A stretch of 49,152 nucleotides of DNA. Origin: Candidatus Helarchaeota archaeon (lineage in GTDB: Archaea > Asgardarchaeota > Lokiarchaeia > Helarchaeales > HEL-GB-A). A program made the translations under genes and the position numbers. Each line of letters begins with the position of its first letter. Position 1 is the first letter of the stretch. The notes under the pieces are model-generated. The model did not search any database, was not told the DNA's origin, and saw nothing but the letters and a program-made list of their open reading frames with translations. The stretch is taken from contig JAEOSY010000269.1 of the NCBI GenBank assembly GCA_016840125.1, positions 1 to 49,152 on the forward strand, written 5' to 3'. This document shows, piece by piece, positions 24,679 to 33,835 of the stretch.

Positions 24679-26700
24679 ATGTCCTCTAAATACCCCTATA
24701 TGGATGCAGACTTGGATTTAGAAAGTCGAGTTGAAGATCTCCTTAACCGTCTCACTTTGGAAGAAAAGATCTCGCTCTGTGCTGGTTGGGGAAAGAAAAC
24801 TTTTGTTCCGTTCTTTACCCATCCCATCGAACGCTTGGGCATTAAACCCTTTAAAATGACCGATGGACCTCATGGTTTAGGTACCGGTAGCTCAAATGCA
24901 AAAAGATGTACATATTTTCCTGTTGCTATTTGCAGGGCTGCTACATGGAATCCACTACTCTCAGAAAAATTTGGTGTGGCAGTGGCTCAGGAAGTACGAG
25001 AGATCGGATACCATATGCTCTTAGCTCCAGGAATCAATATTCAACGAACTCCGTTATGTGGAAGGACGTTTGAGTATCAAACGGAAGATCCCTATCTCAA
25101 TAAAGTATTAGCCGTCGCGGTCGTAAAAGGGATACAGAACCAACGAATTGGAGCGTGCGTGAAACATTTCATTTGTAACAATCAGGATGCTAACAGATTT
25201 AGAGTGAGTTCTGAGGTAAGTGAAAGAGCCCTTCAGGAGATTTACTTCCCAGCTTTTCAAGCTACTGTCCGTGAAGCAGATGTATGGGCTTTCATGTCCT
25301 GTTACAATAAAGTGAATGGGATTTTTGGTAGCGAACATAAACATCTCCTGAGGGACGTATTAATGGACGAATGGGGCTTCCGAGGGTTTGTCGTCTCAGA
25401 CTGGGGCGCTACTGCCAGCACCAAAACCCGAAGGTGTGTAAACGCAGGATTATCACTTGAAATGCCATATCCCCTAAAATTAACAAAGAGGAAAATTTTG
25501 AAGGCACTGGAAAAAGAGAGAATTACAGAAGGAACACTCAATGATAATATCAGAAGAATATTACGCGTAATGTTTCTGGTAGGTCTATTCGATGATGAAA
25601 GTAATATCCCTCCTGGAAGCCGAAATACCTCCGAACATCAGAAGGTTGCTTCGGAAATCGCCGCAGAAGGTATAGTACTGTTAAAGAATACGAAAAATTT
25701 ACTTCCTCTTAACATCAAAACCCTTCAAAAAATCGCCGTCCTTGGACCAAATGCCGAGAAGAAACATGCCGGAGGTGGGGGCAGTTCCGCCATAAATGCG
25801 TCCTATGAAATTACTCCATTGGAGGGTTTGAAAGAAAAAATTCATGGAAAATTCGGCTTAACAACTTCTGTGGGTGAAGCGGATATCGCTATTATTTTCG
25901 CAGGGTTGAACCATGATCAGCACAATGATGCAGAGGGTATAGATAGAATTGCTCTAGATCTTCCCCAAGATCAGGTTGATCTAATAAACCAAACGGTGGA
26001 AGAAAACCCCAATACCATTGTAGTGCTTATTAATGGAAGTCCAATTGCTATGAGTAGCTGGATCGATAAAGTACCAGTTGTTCTCGAGGCGTGGTATCCT
26101 GGATGTAATGGGGGTCATGTGATAGCCGACACTCTGTTCGGGGAAGTCAATCCTTCTGGAAAACTCCCTATTACCTTCCCAAAAAAACTAGAGGATTCAC
26201 CCGCCCATAAATCTTCACGAACCTACCCGGGTGAAAAAAATATGGTCTATTATGAAGAAGAAATTTTCGTTGGCTATCGATACTTTGACACGAACCATGT
26301 TGAACCACTCTTTCCCTTTGGACATGGATTGTCCTACACTACATTCGTGTATGAAAATCTCCAAATTCACAAAAAAACAATGTCAAAGGATGAGAAGTTA
26401 TTAGTAACCTGTGATATAAAAAATACTGGGATCTATCCCGGCGCAGAAGTCATCCAACTCTACATCCAAGATGTGGAATCAAGTGTTGAACGTCCTTTTC
26501 AAGAGCTAAAAGGATTTCTAAAAATAAAACTCAATCCCGGCGAGAAAAAATCAGTAAACTTCGAGATAACAACCCAGGATCTATCTTTCTTTGATGAAAA
26601 CAATCATTGTTGGACTGCAGAGAAAGGTATTTTCAAAATTCTCATTGGTAGTTCCTCGCGCGACATTCGTCTTCGTGGTGAGATAGAGTTTGTTGGTTAG
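24679..26700 (+). CDS. Glycoside hydrolase family 3 beta-glucosidase
   Basis: A 673-residue GH3 enzyme that would release glucose or a related sugar from the non-reducing end of beta-glycosides. The (beta/alpha)8 domain has TDGPHGLG, PGINIQRTPLCGRTFEYQTED, the KHFICNNQD motif, and the nucleophile Asp in VVSDWGAT. The alpha/beta sandwich domain follows (EGIVLLKNTKNLLPL, AVLGPNA). The C-terminal fibronectin III-like domain has FPFGHGLSYTTF and VERPFQELKGF. There is no signal peptide, so it acts inside the cell on imported oligosaccharides. There is no PA14 insert. GGTGAT precedes the ATG. It stands alone on the plus strand, and substrate specificity cannot be read. Confidence 0.92.
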   Translation: MSSKYPYMDADLDLESRVEDLLNRLTLEEKISLCAGWGKKTFVPFFTHPIERLGIKPFKMTDGPHGLGTGSSNAKRCTYFPVAICRAATWNPLLSEKFGVAVAQEVREIGYHMLLAPGINIQRTPLCGRTFEYQTEDPYLNKVLAVAVVKGIQNQRIGACVKHFICNNQDANRFRVSSEVSERALQEIYFPAFQATVREADVWAFMSCYNKVNGIFGSEHKHLLRDVLMDEWGFRGFVVSDWGATASTKTRRCVNAGLSLEMPYPLKLTKRKILKALEKERITEGTLNDNIRRILRVMFLVGLFDDESNIPPGSRNTSEHQKVASEIAAEGIVLLKNTKNLLPLNIKTLQKIAVLGPNAEKKHAGGGGSSAINASYEITPLEGLKEKIHGKFGLTTSVGEADIAIIFAGLNHDQHNDAEGIDRIALDLPQDQVDLINQTVEENPNTIVVLINGSPIAMSSWIDKVPVVLEAWYPGCNGGHVIADTLFGEVNPSGKLPITFPKKLEDSPAHKSSRTYPGEKNMVYYEEEIFVGYRYFDTNHVEPLFPFGHGLSYTTFVYENLQIHKKTMSKDEKLLVTCDIKNTGIYPGAEVIQLYIQDVESSVERPFQELKGFLKIKLNPGEKKSVNFEITTQDLSFFDENNHCWTAEKGIFKILIGSSSRDIRLRGEIEFVG

Positions 26701-26782
26701 GTGATATTTCTTAAATAATCTTTAATGGTATTTTATCTTACAATAGAAGAGAATAGTATCGTTTTTTGATAGGAGGATAACA

Positions 26783-27949
26783 ATGGTAAAGTATCATTAT
26801 GGCGACGTTCCTGATAATATCGTAACGAAGCCCTTCATCCCGCTGGGTTACAATGTATATACGTTGTTTAGAGAGGTCGGACATGAATATTTGAATAATG
26901 CCTTGAATACTCTATCAAATTCACTATATAAGTTTGCTGTAGTACGGTTAGATGAGGCGATCCTGACTTCGCGCCAGTTAATAGAGGGTAAGCTTACTGA
27001 TCCAGACAAAATTCTGCTCTACGCGTTCTTTCCGCCCGTGATCACAATACAGACTGAACTTCAGCAAGGTCTAACGAAGTTGTTATATGGGGATTCTGCA
27101 AGCACAGCCTTCTGTGTGATCAATGATATTTCAAGGGAGATAGCTTTCATTCTCTGCTCTCATCAAGAGGATGGTATCCCCGTTGATTGGTGGGTTGCGG
27201 GGCCAGACGATGAATTATTAGATCGCCGTCATATTAAATATGGAGTGAAGCTTCGAGATATTCCTAAAAAGGTGAAGGGTATCCAAAAAGTTGGGGAACG
27301 TTTGACAGATGTATTAAAAGATGTTAGAAACGAACGAACGCCTCAGTTTTCAGCAGCAGCATTTGTAGTTTGCCCAGTCTATGGCACAGCGGCTTCAAAC
27401 TTTCTGGTGGAAAATTCCAATTGGGAAGTCCTAGCGGGACTTTGTGATGGAATGAATGCCAAAGCGACTTATAAATTACCGGATTATTGGTTTTGCTACG
27501 TGCCATGGCCGCCCTTTGTTCAGACTTTGGCACTTTTAGGGAGGGGGGATTTTGCTAAACGCTTAACTGGGTTGAGCACTGACTTTCGATTATTTTCACA
27601 GCCTGTAGAGGAGGAAATGAGGGGACTTTTAAAGGATGAGGTGCCTGAGGTTTGGGAAGTGAATTTTATTCGAAAATGGAAGGAACGAGGTCTTCCAACC
27701 CCTAGAATGACAGTTGAATGTCAGTTACCAGATTTCCAAGACAAAAATACCTACGAAAAGGAAAAATTTGATTGGGAATACCCAAGCGAACTCACCCCGA
27801 TATTCCTAGAAGATCTAGGAATGGATATTGAGGATGCATTACAGGGTATCTATCTTGATGTTACTCATGAGACCGATAGAGACGTAAAAATTGATAAAAA
27901 ATCAATTATATCAACAGGTTATGGAAGGAAAACGAAAATACTTGATTGA
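26783..27949 (+). CDS. Hypothetical protein, 388 aa
   Basis: No family recognised. It is a soluble, mixed alpha/beta-looking protein with no signal peptide and no membrane span. It is rich in aromatic residues (VDWWVAGPDDELLD, YWFCYVPWPPF), with DRRHIKYGVKLRDIPKKVKG in the middle and a charged C-terminus. Its strong AGGAGG Shine-Dalgarno, 6 bases before the ATG, and normal codon use support a real, well-translated gene. It follows the beta-glucosidase by 82 bases on the same strand, but no functional link is visible. Confidence 0.75.
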   Translation: MVKYHYGDVPDNIVTKPFIPLGYNVYTLFREVGHEYLNNALNTLSNSLYKFAVVRLDEAILTSRQLIEGKLTDPDKILLYAFFPPVITIQTELQQGLTKLLYGDSASTAFCVINDISREIAFILCSHQEDGIPVDWWVAGPDDELLDRRHIKYGVKLRDIPKKVKGIQKVGERLTDVLKDVRNERTPQFSAAAFVVCPVYGTAASNFLVENSNWEVLAGLCDGMNAKATYKLPDYWFCYVPWPPFVQTLALLGRGDFAKRLTGLSTDFRLFSQPVEEEMRGLLKDEVPEVWEVNFIRKWKERGLPTPRMTVECQLPDFQDKNTYEKEKFDWEYPSELTPIFLEDLGMDIEDALQGIYLDVTHETDRDVKIDKKSIISTGYGRKTKILD

Positions 27950-28080
27950 AAAGCATGAATGTACCTCAATCATTCCAATAATATGTCCCTTTTCTAAGAA
28001 TCCGAAAACTATTAAGTAAAGAAAATGCTATATTCAAAAAGAAGCTACTTAACAAGAAGAATTGATGAGGTTTCATCCCA

Positions 28081-31000
28081 ATGGATAGGAAGAAGAGTGG
28101 GGCGTTGACCCTTTTTTTTATCATTCTTGCATTTAATTTTATGGCAATCAATATTAATTTGATGTTTTCATCTCAAAATATGTCTCCAATTACACTACCT
28201 GAGCCGAATTCGATGATTCACTCAAAAATCTTTAATTGGGATTCTACAATAACCCGAGGTGTTGAACAAAATCCTCTCGCAATAGTTACAGGAGATGTAA
28301 ATTATGATGGGGAAATCGATATTGTCACAGCAAATAATGATTCAGATTCAATTACGATTCTTTCATGGAATATAACTAGTGGGGATTGGATCGTATCTAA
28401 TCGATCAGTAGGGGATGGCCCAAGTAGTTTGGATATTGGAGATGTGGATAGTGACGGGTTTGTTGACATAGTAATCGCAAACATGCTTTCAAATAATATC
28501 ACAATTTTGCTCTGGAATAATACTCTTCGTGACTGGGTTTCCACCTCGCGCACTGTCGGGACTCAACCGAAAGCAGTCTGTATTGGCGACGCCAACAATG
28601 ATGGTTTCAACGAAATAGTCGTTGCAAATTACGCGAATGATAATATATCGATATTTACATATAATCTTTCAATTGGTAATTGGAATTCGGAAATAACAAA
28701 AAATGTTGGAAATGGACCAGTAGCAGTCGAAATCGGAGATGCTAATAATGATGGATTAAATGAAATCGTTACTGCAAATGAGCTAGATAACCATGTATCA
28801 ATTTTACAATGGAATGAATCAATTCCAGATTGGAATCCATATAGTTTTAAAAACGTTGGAACTAAGCCTACAGGAATGGCTATTGAAGATGGGAATAATG
28901 ATGGGTTCAATGATATCATAACAGCAAATTTTGATGATAATTCAGTCACCGTTTTAAAATGGAATACGGTGAGTGAGATTTGGGAGGCCATAACCCATAC
29001 GGTGGGTACACAACCTGCTTCGGTTGCAGTCGGTGATGTTAACTCTGATGGTCAAAACGATATAATTACCACAAATTATGGCGATGCGAATATTTCTATT
29101 TTAGTTTGGAACGCAATAGCGGTTAATTGGACTAGTACAACCAGCAGTGTGGGATCTGGACCAACTTCAGTCGTTATTGGAGATTTAACTAATAATGGAT
29201 TAAATGATATAGGAATTGCAAATAGCCTGTCCAATACAGTCTCAATTGTTCCTTGGAATACGACATCAGGTTCATTAGCTCCGAGCATCACACGAAACGT
29301 CCAACCAAATCCTGCAGCGGTGGCTTTGGGTGATGCAAATAATGATGGTGAAATGGATATAGTTACCGCTATTTCTAGTGATAAATTGGTGTCTATTCTT
29401 TGTTGGAATGAAACCCAAAATAATTGGAACTCAGAGATTACTCTGGATGTTAATGTATCGCCTACATCAGTTTGCATAGGGGATGCTAATAATGATGGCG
29501 CTCAGGACATTGTCCTAGGCAGTTCAATAACAAGAGAAAATATATCAATTTTGCTTTGGAATAAATCCACAAGCTCCTGGGATACACCTATTGTTCAATA
29601 TGTTTCTTGGTGGTTTGCATGGGATGTGACAGTTGCGGACGCAAATAATGATGGTGCTAATGATATCGTAATTGCAAACAAATTTCAAGTGGTGATTGCT
29701 CTTCTACTTTGGAATAAAACTCTAGGGAATTGGGACCCCCTAGCTAATCGAACCATACCAGGTCCACCTTCCCAAATCGAAGTAGTAGATGTTAATAATG
29801 ATGGTTTTAATGATCTGGTGGTTGCAGGAAACTATTCTGCAGGTGTGGAACAAATTGAAATCTGGATTGCATTGTGGAACAATTCTAAAGGTGATTGGGA
29901 TGCCTTTTCTACCAAACCAATAAGTACGTCCCTAACAAAGTTTACACCTGCAGTGGCGGTAGGAGATGCGAATAATGATGGCCTAAATGATCTTGTGGTG
30001 ACTGATAAAGTCAAGAATAATGTAACGATTTTATGCTGGAATGATTCGATTAAGACATGGAATCCTCCAATCTATAAATTTGTTGCAGCAGACCCGATCT
30101 CAGTAGAGATAGGTGATATAAACAATGATGGGCAGAATGACATAGTGACTTCCAGTGAGGGGACCACTTCAGCATCAATACTTCTGTGGAATGCGATTAC
30201 CCAGGATTGGGAAACCCAAATATCATACCCATTGGGGGTTGGTTCAAGAGCCGTTATTATTGGAGATGCTACCAATGATGGGATGAATGATATTATAACA
30301 GCAAATTATCAACCTAATACAATTTCTGTGCTACCCTTCAATCGATATCCATTTATTTTGTCGCAAACAGCACTCCAATCAAATCCAGTTTGGGTGCAAA
30401 ATGAAGATTTTGGATGGTTTTCCATCAATCTTACAACATTTGAAAGTGATGCAGAAGATAAGAAATTGAATCTTACCTGGTATACTTCGGGTTTAAACAC
30501 GTCGCTAGTAAATGTTATGGGAGAATTTTCTACTAATTCGGTTCTTAACTTTTCTTCTATAGCGAATGAATATGGGAATACAACTTTTACGTTATATCTT
30601 AGAGATAGCCATGTTTTTCTTGATGGTATATCGATTACAATTGTAGTGAATGCAGTCAATGACAACCCTGTTATTTTATCAGAGGATGAAATTTCAAATA
30701 ATCCTGCGTGGGTTAGAAATATCGATGCAGGTGCATTTTCAATCAATTTAACAGCTTATGGATCAGATCTGGAAGATAATAGAACCGTGTTGAAATGGTT
30801 TGTTGTAGGTTTAGATCCACAAATTGCTACAGTAACAGGAGAAAATTCTAGCGATGATATCCTTGTTTTTAATCCTGTGGGAGTGGGAAGTGATTCATTT
30901 TATCTAGTTCTTATTGACAGCGGAAACGAAACGGATACTATTTTAGTCACTATTAACATCGAATCAAATCTTGGATTAATCCTCGCTATAACAATTCCAA

Positions 31001-31113
31001 TAGTCGTGGCTGCGCTCGTTGCTATTATTTATGTAATATATTGGCGACGCCGAAAAACGCAACCGAGTCGAACCAGATTAACCCAAAAAACTGAAAAAAA
31101 AGCTAAAACCTAA
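28081..31113 (+). CDS. FG-GAP/VCBS-repeat surface protein with C-terminal membrane anchor
   Basis: A 1010-residue exported protein. After a basic N-terminus and signal/anchor helix (about 8-30), about fourteen repeats of roughly 52 residues each centre on a D-x-N-x-D-G-x-x-D/E calcium-binding loop (for example GDANNDGLNEIVTAN), followed by a ILxWN strand. This is the FG-GAP pattern that folds as a beta-propeller. Two cadherin/Ig-like domains follow (about 755-850 and 862-965), then one transmembrane helix (about 968-990) and a basic tail (YWRRRKTQPSRTRLTQKTEKKAKT). Many NxS/T sequons suggest glycosylation. The layout of a calcium propeller, stalk, single span and short basic tail is adhesion-like. 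A few repeats have degenerate loops, such as GDLTNNGLNDI. Confidence 0.88.
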   Translation: MDRKKSGALTLFFIILAFNFMAININLMFSSQNMSPITLPEPNSMIHSKIFNWDSTITRGVEQNPLAIVTGDVNYDGEIDIVTANNDSDSITILSWNITSGDWIVSNRSVGDGPSSLDIGDVDSDGFVDIVIANMLSNNITILLWNNTLRDWVSTSRTVGTQPKAVCIGDANNDGFNEIVVANYANDNISIFTYNLSIGNWNSEITKNVGNGPVAVEIGDANNDGLNEIVTANELDNHVSILQWNESIPDWNPYSFKNVGTKPTGMAIEDGNNDGFNDIITANFDDNSVTVLKWNTVSEIWEAITHTVGTQPASVAVGDVNSDGQNDIITTNYGDANISILVWNAIAVNWTSTTSSVGSGPTSVVIGDLTNNGLNDIGIANSLSNTVSIVPWNTTSGSLAPSITRNVQPNPAAVALGDANNDGEMDIVTAISSDKLVSILCWNETQNNWNSEITLDVNVSPTSVCIGDANNDGAQDIVLGSSITRENISILLWNKSTSSWDTPIVQYVSWWFAWDVTVADANNDGANDIVIANKFQVVIALLLWNKTLGNWDPLANRTIPGPPSQIEVVDVNNDGFNDLVVAGNYSAGVEQIEIWIALWNNSKGDWDAFSTKPISTSLTKFTPAVAVGDANNDGLNDLVVTDKVKNNVTILCWNDSIKTWNPPIYKFVAADPISVEIGDINNDGQNDIVTSSEGTTSASILLWNAITQDWETQISYPLGVGSRAVIIGDATNDGMNDIITANYQPNTISVLPFNRYPFILSQTALQSNPVWVQNEDFGWFSINLTTFESDAEDKKLNLTWYTSGLNTSLVNVMGEFSTNSVLNFSSIANEYGNTTFTLYLRDSHVFLDGISITIVVNAVNDNPVILSEDEISNNPAWVRNIDAGAFSINLTAYGSDLEDNRTVLKWFVVGLDPQIATVTGENSSDDILVFNPVGVGSDSFYLVLIDSGNETDTILVTINIESNLGLILAITIPIVVAALVAIIYVIYWRRRKTQPSRTRLTQKTEKKAKT

Positions 31114-31199
31114 GTTATTCCAGTTCTTTTTAAGATAATAAATAATTAAAGTCAGTTTTCCTTTAAATGAATTAACGCAAAATATTAGGAGTTTGAAAA

Positions 31200-32450
31200 A
31201 TGCAATCCAAAGAACGCCAACTTTATTCCCGACATGCCATGCTGGAAGGGTGGGACCAAGAACTAATCAAGAATGCAGTCGTCTTCCAAATAGGAGTGGG
31301 TGCATTGGGGTGTGAAATTGCAAAAAATTTGGCCCTCACAGGAGTTGGGAAAATAATTTTAGTTGATGATGATACTATCGAGACCTCTAATTTATCAAGG
31401 CAGATGTTATTCTGGCCAGGCGATGAGGGGCGACCTAAAGCAGAAGTAGCGGGAGAACGCTTAAAAAAGTTCAATCCATACATGGAAGTTGAGACTCATT
31501 TCACAAAATTACAGGAAGTCCCAACACCGGTGTATGAGAAGGCGGATGTGGTGATCGGGGGTTTGGATAACATCAAAGCGCGCCTAGATTTGAACGATAT
31601 TTGTTTGAGGTTAAAAAAACCACTCATCGATTCGGGAACCTTAGGCTTCGAAGGGCATGTACACCTGGTTCTTCCGGATGGATCAATTCCAGACAATGAA
31701 TTTAACACCCCTTGTTTGCGATGTCTATTGCCGGTACCCCCTGCGGATGAAAAATTGATAGCGGCCTGCACCCCGAAGGGAATTCCGAAGAAGAGAGAGC
31801 ATTGTGTTCTTCGTGCAGAATATTTTTTTGCTAAAGAATATAATCGAAGTCCCGACGTGAAAGATCCAGAAGATGTTAAAATATTAGTCAGGATGGCGAA
31901 TAAAGATGCAGAGAATTGGAACTATGCACCCACTTTTATTGAAGAAGACATGGAGAATATTTTGAAAAACAAGATGCCGGCTATCCAGACAGTAAATGCG
32001 GTCATATCTAGCATTCAATCACATGAGGTGCTAAAAATTATTCATCTGTTAAAGGGGAAAAGCATAGGATTGCCGATGTCCCCATCATATCTCAATTATA
32101 ACGGAGTTTATGGATTAATTGAGTATATTGAGATTGGAAAATGGGATGACTGTCCAGCTTGTGGTAAAGGGCAAGAAATTCGGCAGTTAATTGTGGATCC
32201 AAATGGGGGCATTAGTACCGTTTTTGAAGGATTGAAGACGGCAGGCTTCGATTTAAATCCCAAGATGTGGTCAATGACCAGAGAAATTACTAAAAAAATA
32301 GTATATAATCCCTTTATACCTCAATTCAATGATTTGAGTAAGAATATCAATGACGCTGGAATCATGGAACATGATGTCTTATTGTTAGTGGCACCAAAAG
32401 AAGAGCCGATTCGACTCCTCATCGAGTTTCTCAAGGAGAGCGAGAAATAA
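31200..32450 (+). CDS. E1-like ubiquitin-type activating enzyme (ThiF/UBA family)
   Basis: Adenylates the C-terminus of a ubiquitin-like protein and passes it to a Cys. The 416 residues comprise an adenylation domain with IGVGALG (31-37), the VDDDTIETSNLSRQ nucleotide site (55-68) and LDNIKARLDLN; a zinc site from CLRC (172-175) and CPAC (318-321); and a catalytic-Cys half domain with CTPKGIPKKREHC (190-202). That last element matches the eukaryotic UBA2/UBA3 spacing C-T-x4-P-x4-H-C, unlike bacterial MoeB/ThiF. The final 90 residues look like a ubiquitin-fold domain that recruits an E2. The start ATG has TAGGAG upstream. No ubiquitin-like or E2 gene is visible nearby. Confidence 0.9.
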   Translation: MQSKERQLYSRHAMLEGWDQELIKNAVVFQIGVGALGCEIAKNLALTGVGKIILVDDDTIETSNLSRQMLFWPGDEGRPKAEVAGERLKKFNPYMEVETHFTKLQEVPTPVYEKADVVIGGLDNIKARLDLNDICLRLKKPLIDSGTLGFEGHVHLVLPDGSIPDNEFNTPCLRCLLPVPPADEKLIAACTPKGIPKKREHCVLRAEYFFAKEYNRSPDVKDPEDVKILVRMANKDAENWNYAPTFIEEDMENILKNKMPAIQTVNAVISSIQSHEVLKIIHLLKGKSIGLPMSPSYLNYNGVYGLIEYIEIGKWDDCPACGKGQEIRQLIVDPNGGISTVFEGLKTAGFDLNPKMWSMTREITKKIVYNPFIPQFNDLSKNINDAGIMEHDVLLLVAPKEEPIRLLIEFLKESEK

Positions 32451-33833
32451 TCATAGCTTTTGAAGAACAATTATCCATTCTTTTTTAATATTTCCCCCAT
32501 GACGTGCTCGAGGAATCTTTAGACGTTTATTAATAATGTCATACGAATAGTTTATCACATTTTCGTAACCAATCTCATTTTCTGCAAATTGAATGAATAT
32601 CTTTGGCGTGGGGATGTGAATATTTCGCATATTATTACTGCCAATCACGATACAATAGTACCCCTCAGGTCGAAGGTGCGAGTACACTTCCAGTAGATTC
32701 TTACGCATCTGCATGAAATATAAGGTAACGATTCCAGCCCGTTTTCTATCGAAGTTATAAATTTTGGTAATGATTTCGTTGAGTTCTTTATGACGGAACT
32801 CAGGAAGATCATTATAGTATTCTTTATACACCTTTTCTGTTCCGATAAATTGCTTATGGAGTGGATGGATCTCCTCAGCCTGAAGAAGATTAGCCCAGAA
32901 TGCCTCTAATTTATGAATTCGAACATAGTCTAAAGCATTAACATAGGGTGGAGAAGTTACCGCTAAATCTACCTTTTGAGGGGATTCAATGTGAGTTGCA
33001 TTTCGCCTGATGAGTTGTATATTTACATCGCTGAAATCGTATTGTGAATATTCTTCGATGATTTTCGTACGGGAACGGAGTGATTTTCGATAAATTTCAA
33101 AAGTTTGAATAGTTTTATTCTCCTTCTCTTTGGCAAATTTAGTTTTTGCAGGATGTAATTGATCATTATCAGCTAAAGAAACATTACGGATAATACTGGC
33201 AAGAACTAAGAGAAAAAAATTGCGAATTGGAGGATTCTTGATATCAAGAATATATTGTTGAAGTCTCATTAAATCCTGCATAACTTTAGGGGCGAACCAA
33301 TAGGAAATATTTGGGAAAGATGGGATTATTTCTTCTTTTGTACTCAAATTTTTTGAACATTCAGTGAGAAATTTTTCTATTAAATTGTATTCTTCTGTAA
33401 ATTGTTGTAGATTTAAGGGAGTAGTCTTAACTTTTGATATGAGTTGTGCTAATGGGTTAATATCGATACCAATGGCATTTCGATGGAGTAACTGAGCTTC
33501 CAAGAGAGAGGATCCTGAACCACAAAAGGGATCGAGAATAGTATCTGTTGGTTGTGAAAATTGTTGAATACAGAATTGGGGAATTTGTGGAATAAATTTT
33601 GCAGGATAAATAAGAATACCATGAGTTAGATATGTAATCATAGTTCCTTTAAATTTTTTTGTTGAAGTAGTAATGTTATTAACTTTAACATCATAAATTC
33701 TTTCTATTTTGGGAGAGTCGTCAATTGTAAGAATGAAATTTGAGGGATGTTTGTATATCTTTTTGTTCCCAATTTTTGTACTTGTTATAATCTGGGATTT
33801 ATTAGTTTTATTTGATATGTTTGATCTTTTCAA
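32451..33833 (-). CDS. N4-cytosine/N6-adenine DNA methyltransferase
   Basis: A class I SAM-dependent methyltransferase of about 460 residues. The SAM motif DTILDPFCGSGSSLLEAQ is at about 96-113, followed by GIDINPLAQLISKVK. The catalytic motif is TSPPYVNALDYVRIHKLEAFW; SPPY is the type typical of N4-cytosine enzymes, although RNA guanine methyltransferases such as Trm11 relatives share the fold. Motifs run in the order FxGxG then SPPY (beta-like order would be reversed). The TTG start sits 2 bases after the stop of the upstream sugar nucleotidyltransferase, implying cotranscription. No restriction nuclease is adjacent, so it may be an orphan methylase. Confidence 0.8.
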   Translation of the reverse strand: MKRSNISNKTNKSQIITSTKIGNKKIYKHPSNFILTIDDSPKIERIYDVKVNNITTSTKKFKGTMITYLTHGILIYPAKFIPQIPQFCIQQFSQPTDTILDPFCGSGSSLLEAQLLHRNAIGIDINPLAQLISKVKTTPLNLQQFTEEYNLIEKFLTECSKNLSTKEEIIPSFPNISYWFAPKVMQDLMRLQQYILDIKNPPIRNFFLLVLASIIRNVSLADNDQLHPAKTKFAKEKENKTIQTFEIYRKSLRSRTKIIEEYSQYDFSDVNIQLIRRNATHIESPQKVDLAVTSPPYVNALDYVRIHKLEAFWANLLQAEEIHPLHKQFIGTEKVYKEYYNDLPEFRHKELNEIITKIYNFDRKRAGIVTLYFMQMRKNLLEVYSHLRPEGYYCIVIGSNNMRNIHIPTPKIFIQFAENEIGYENVINYSYDIINKRLKIPRARHGGNIKKEWIIVLQKL

Positions 33834-33835
33834 TT

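Noticed and set aside
28302..30746. Series of minus-strand frames opposite the FG-GAP gene
   Set aside because: They recur with the same period as the repeats and come from the repeated DNA, not from separate genes.
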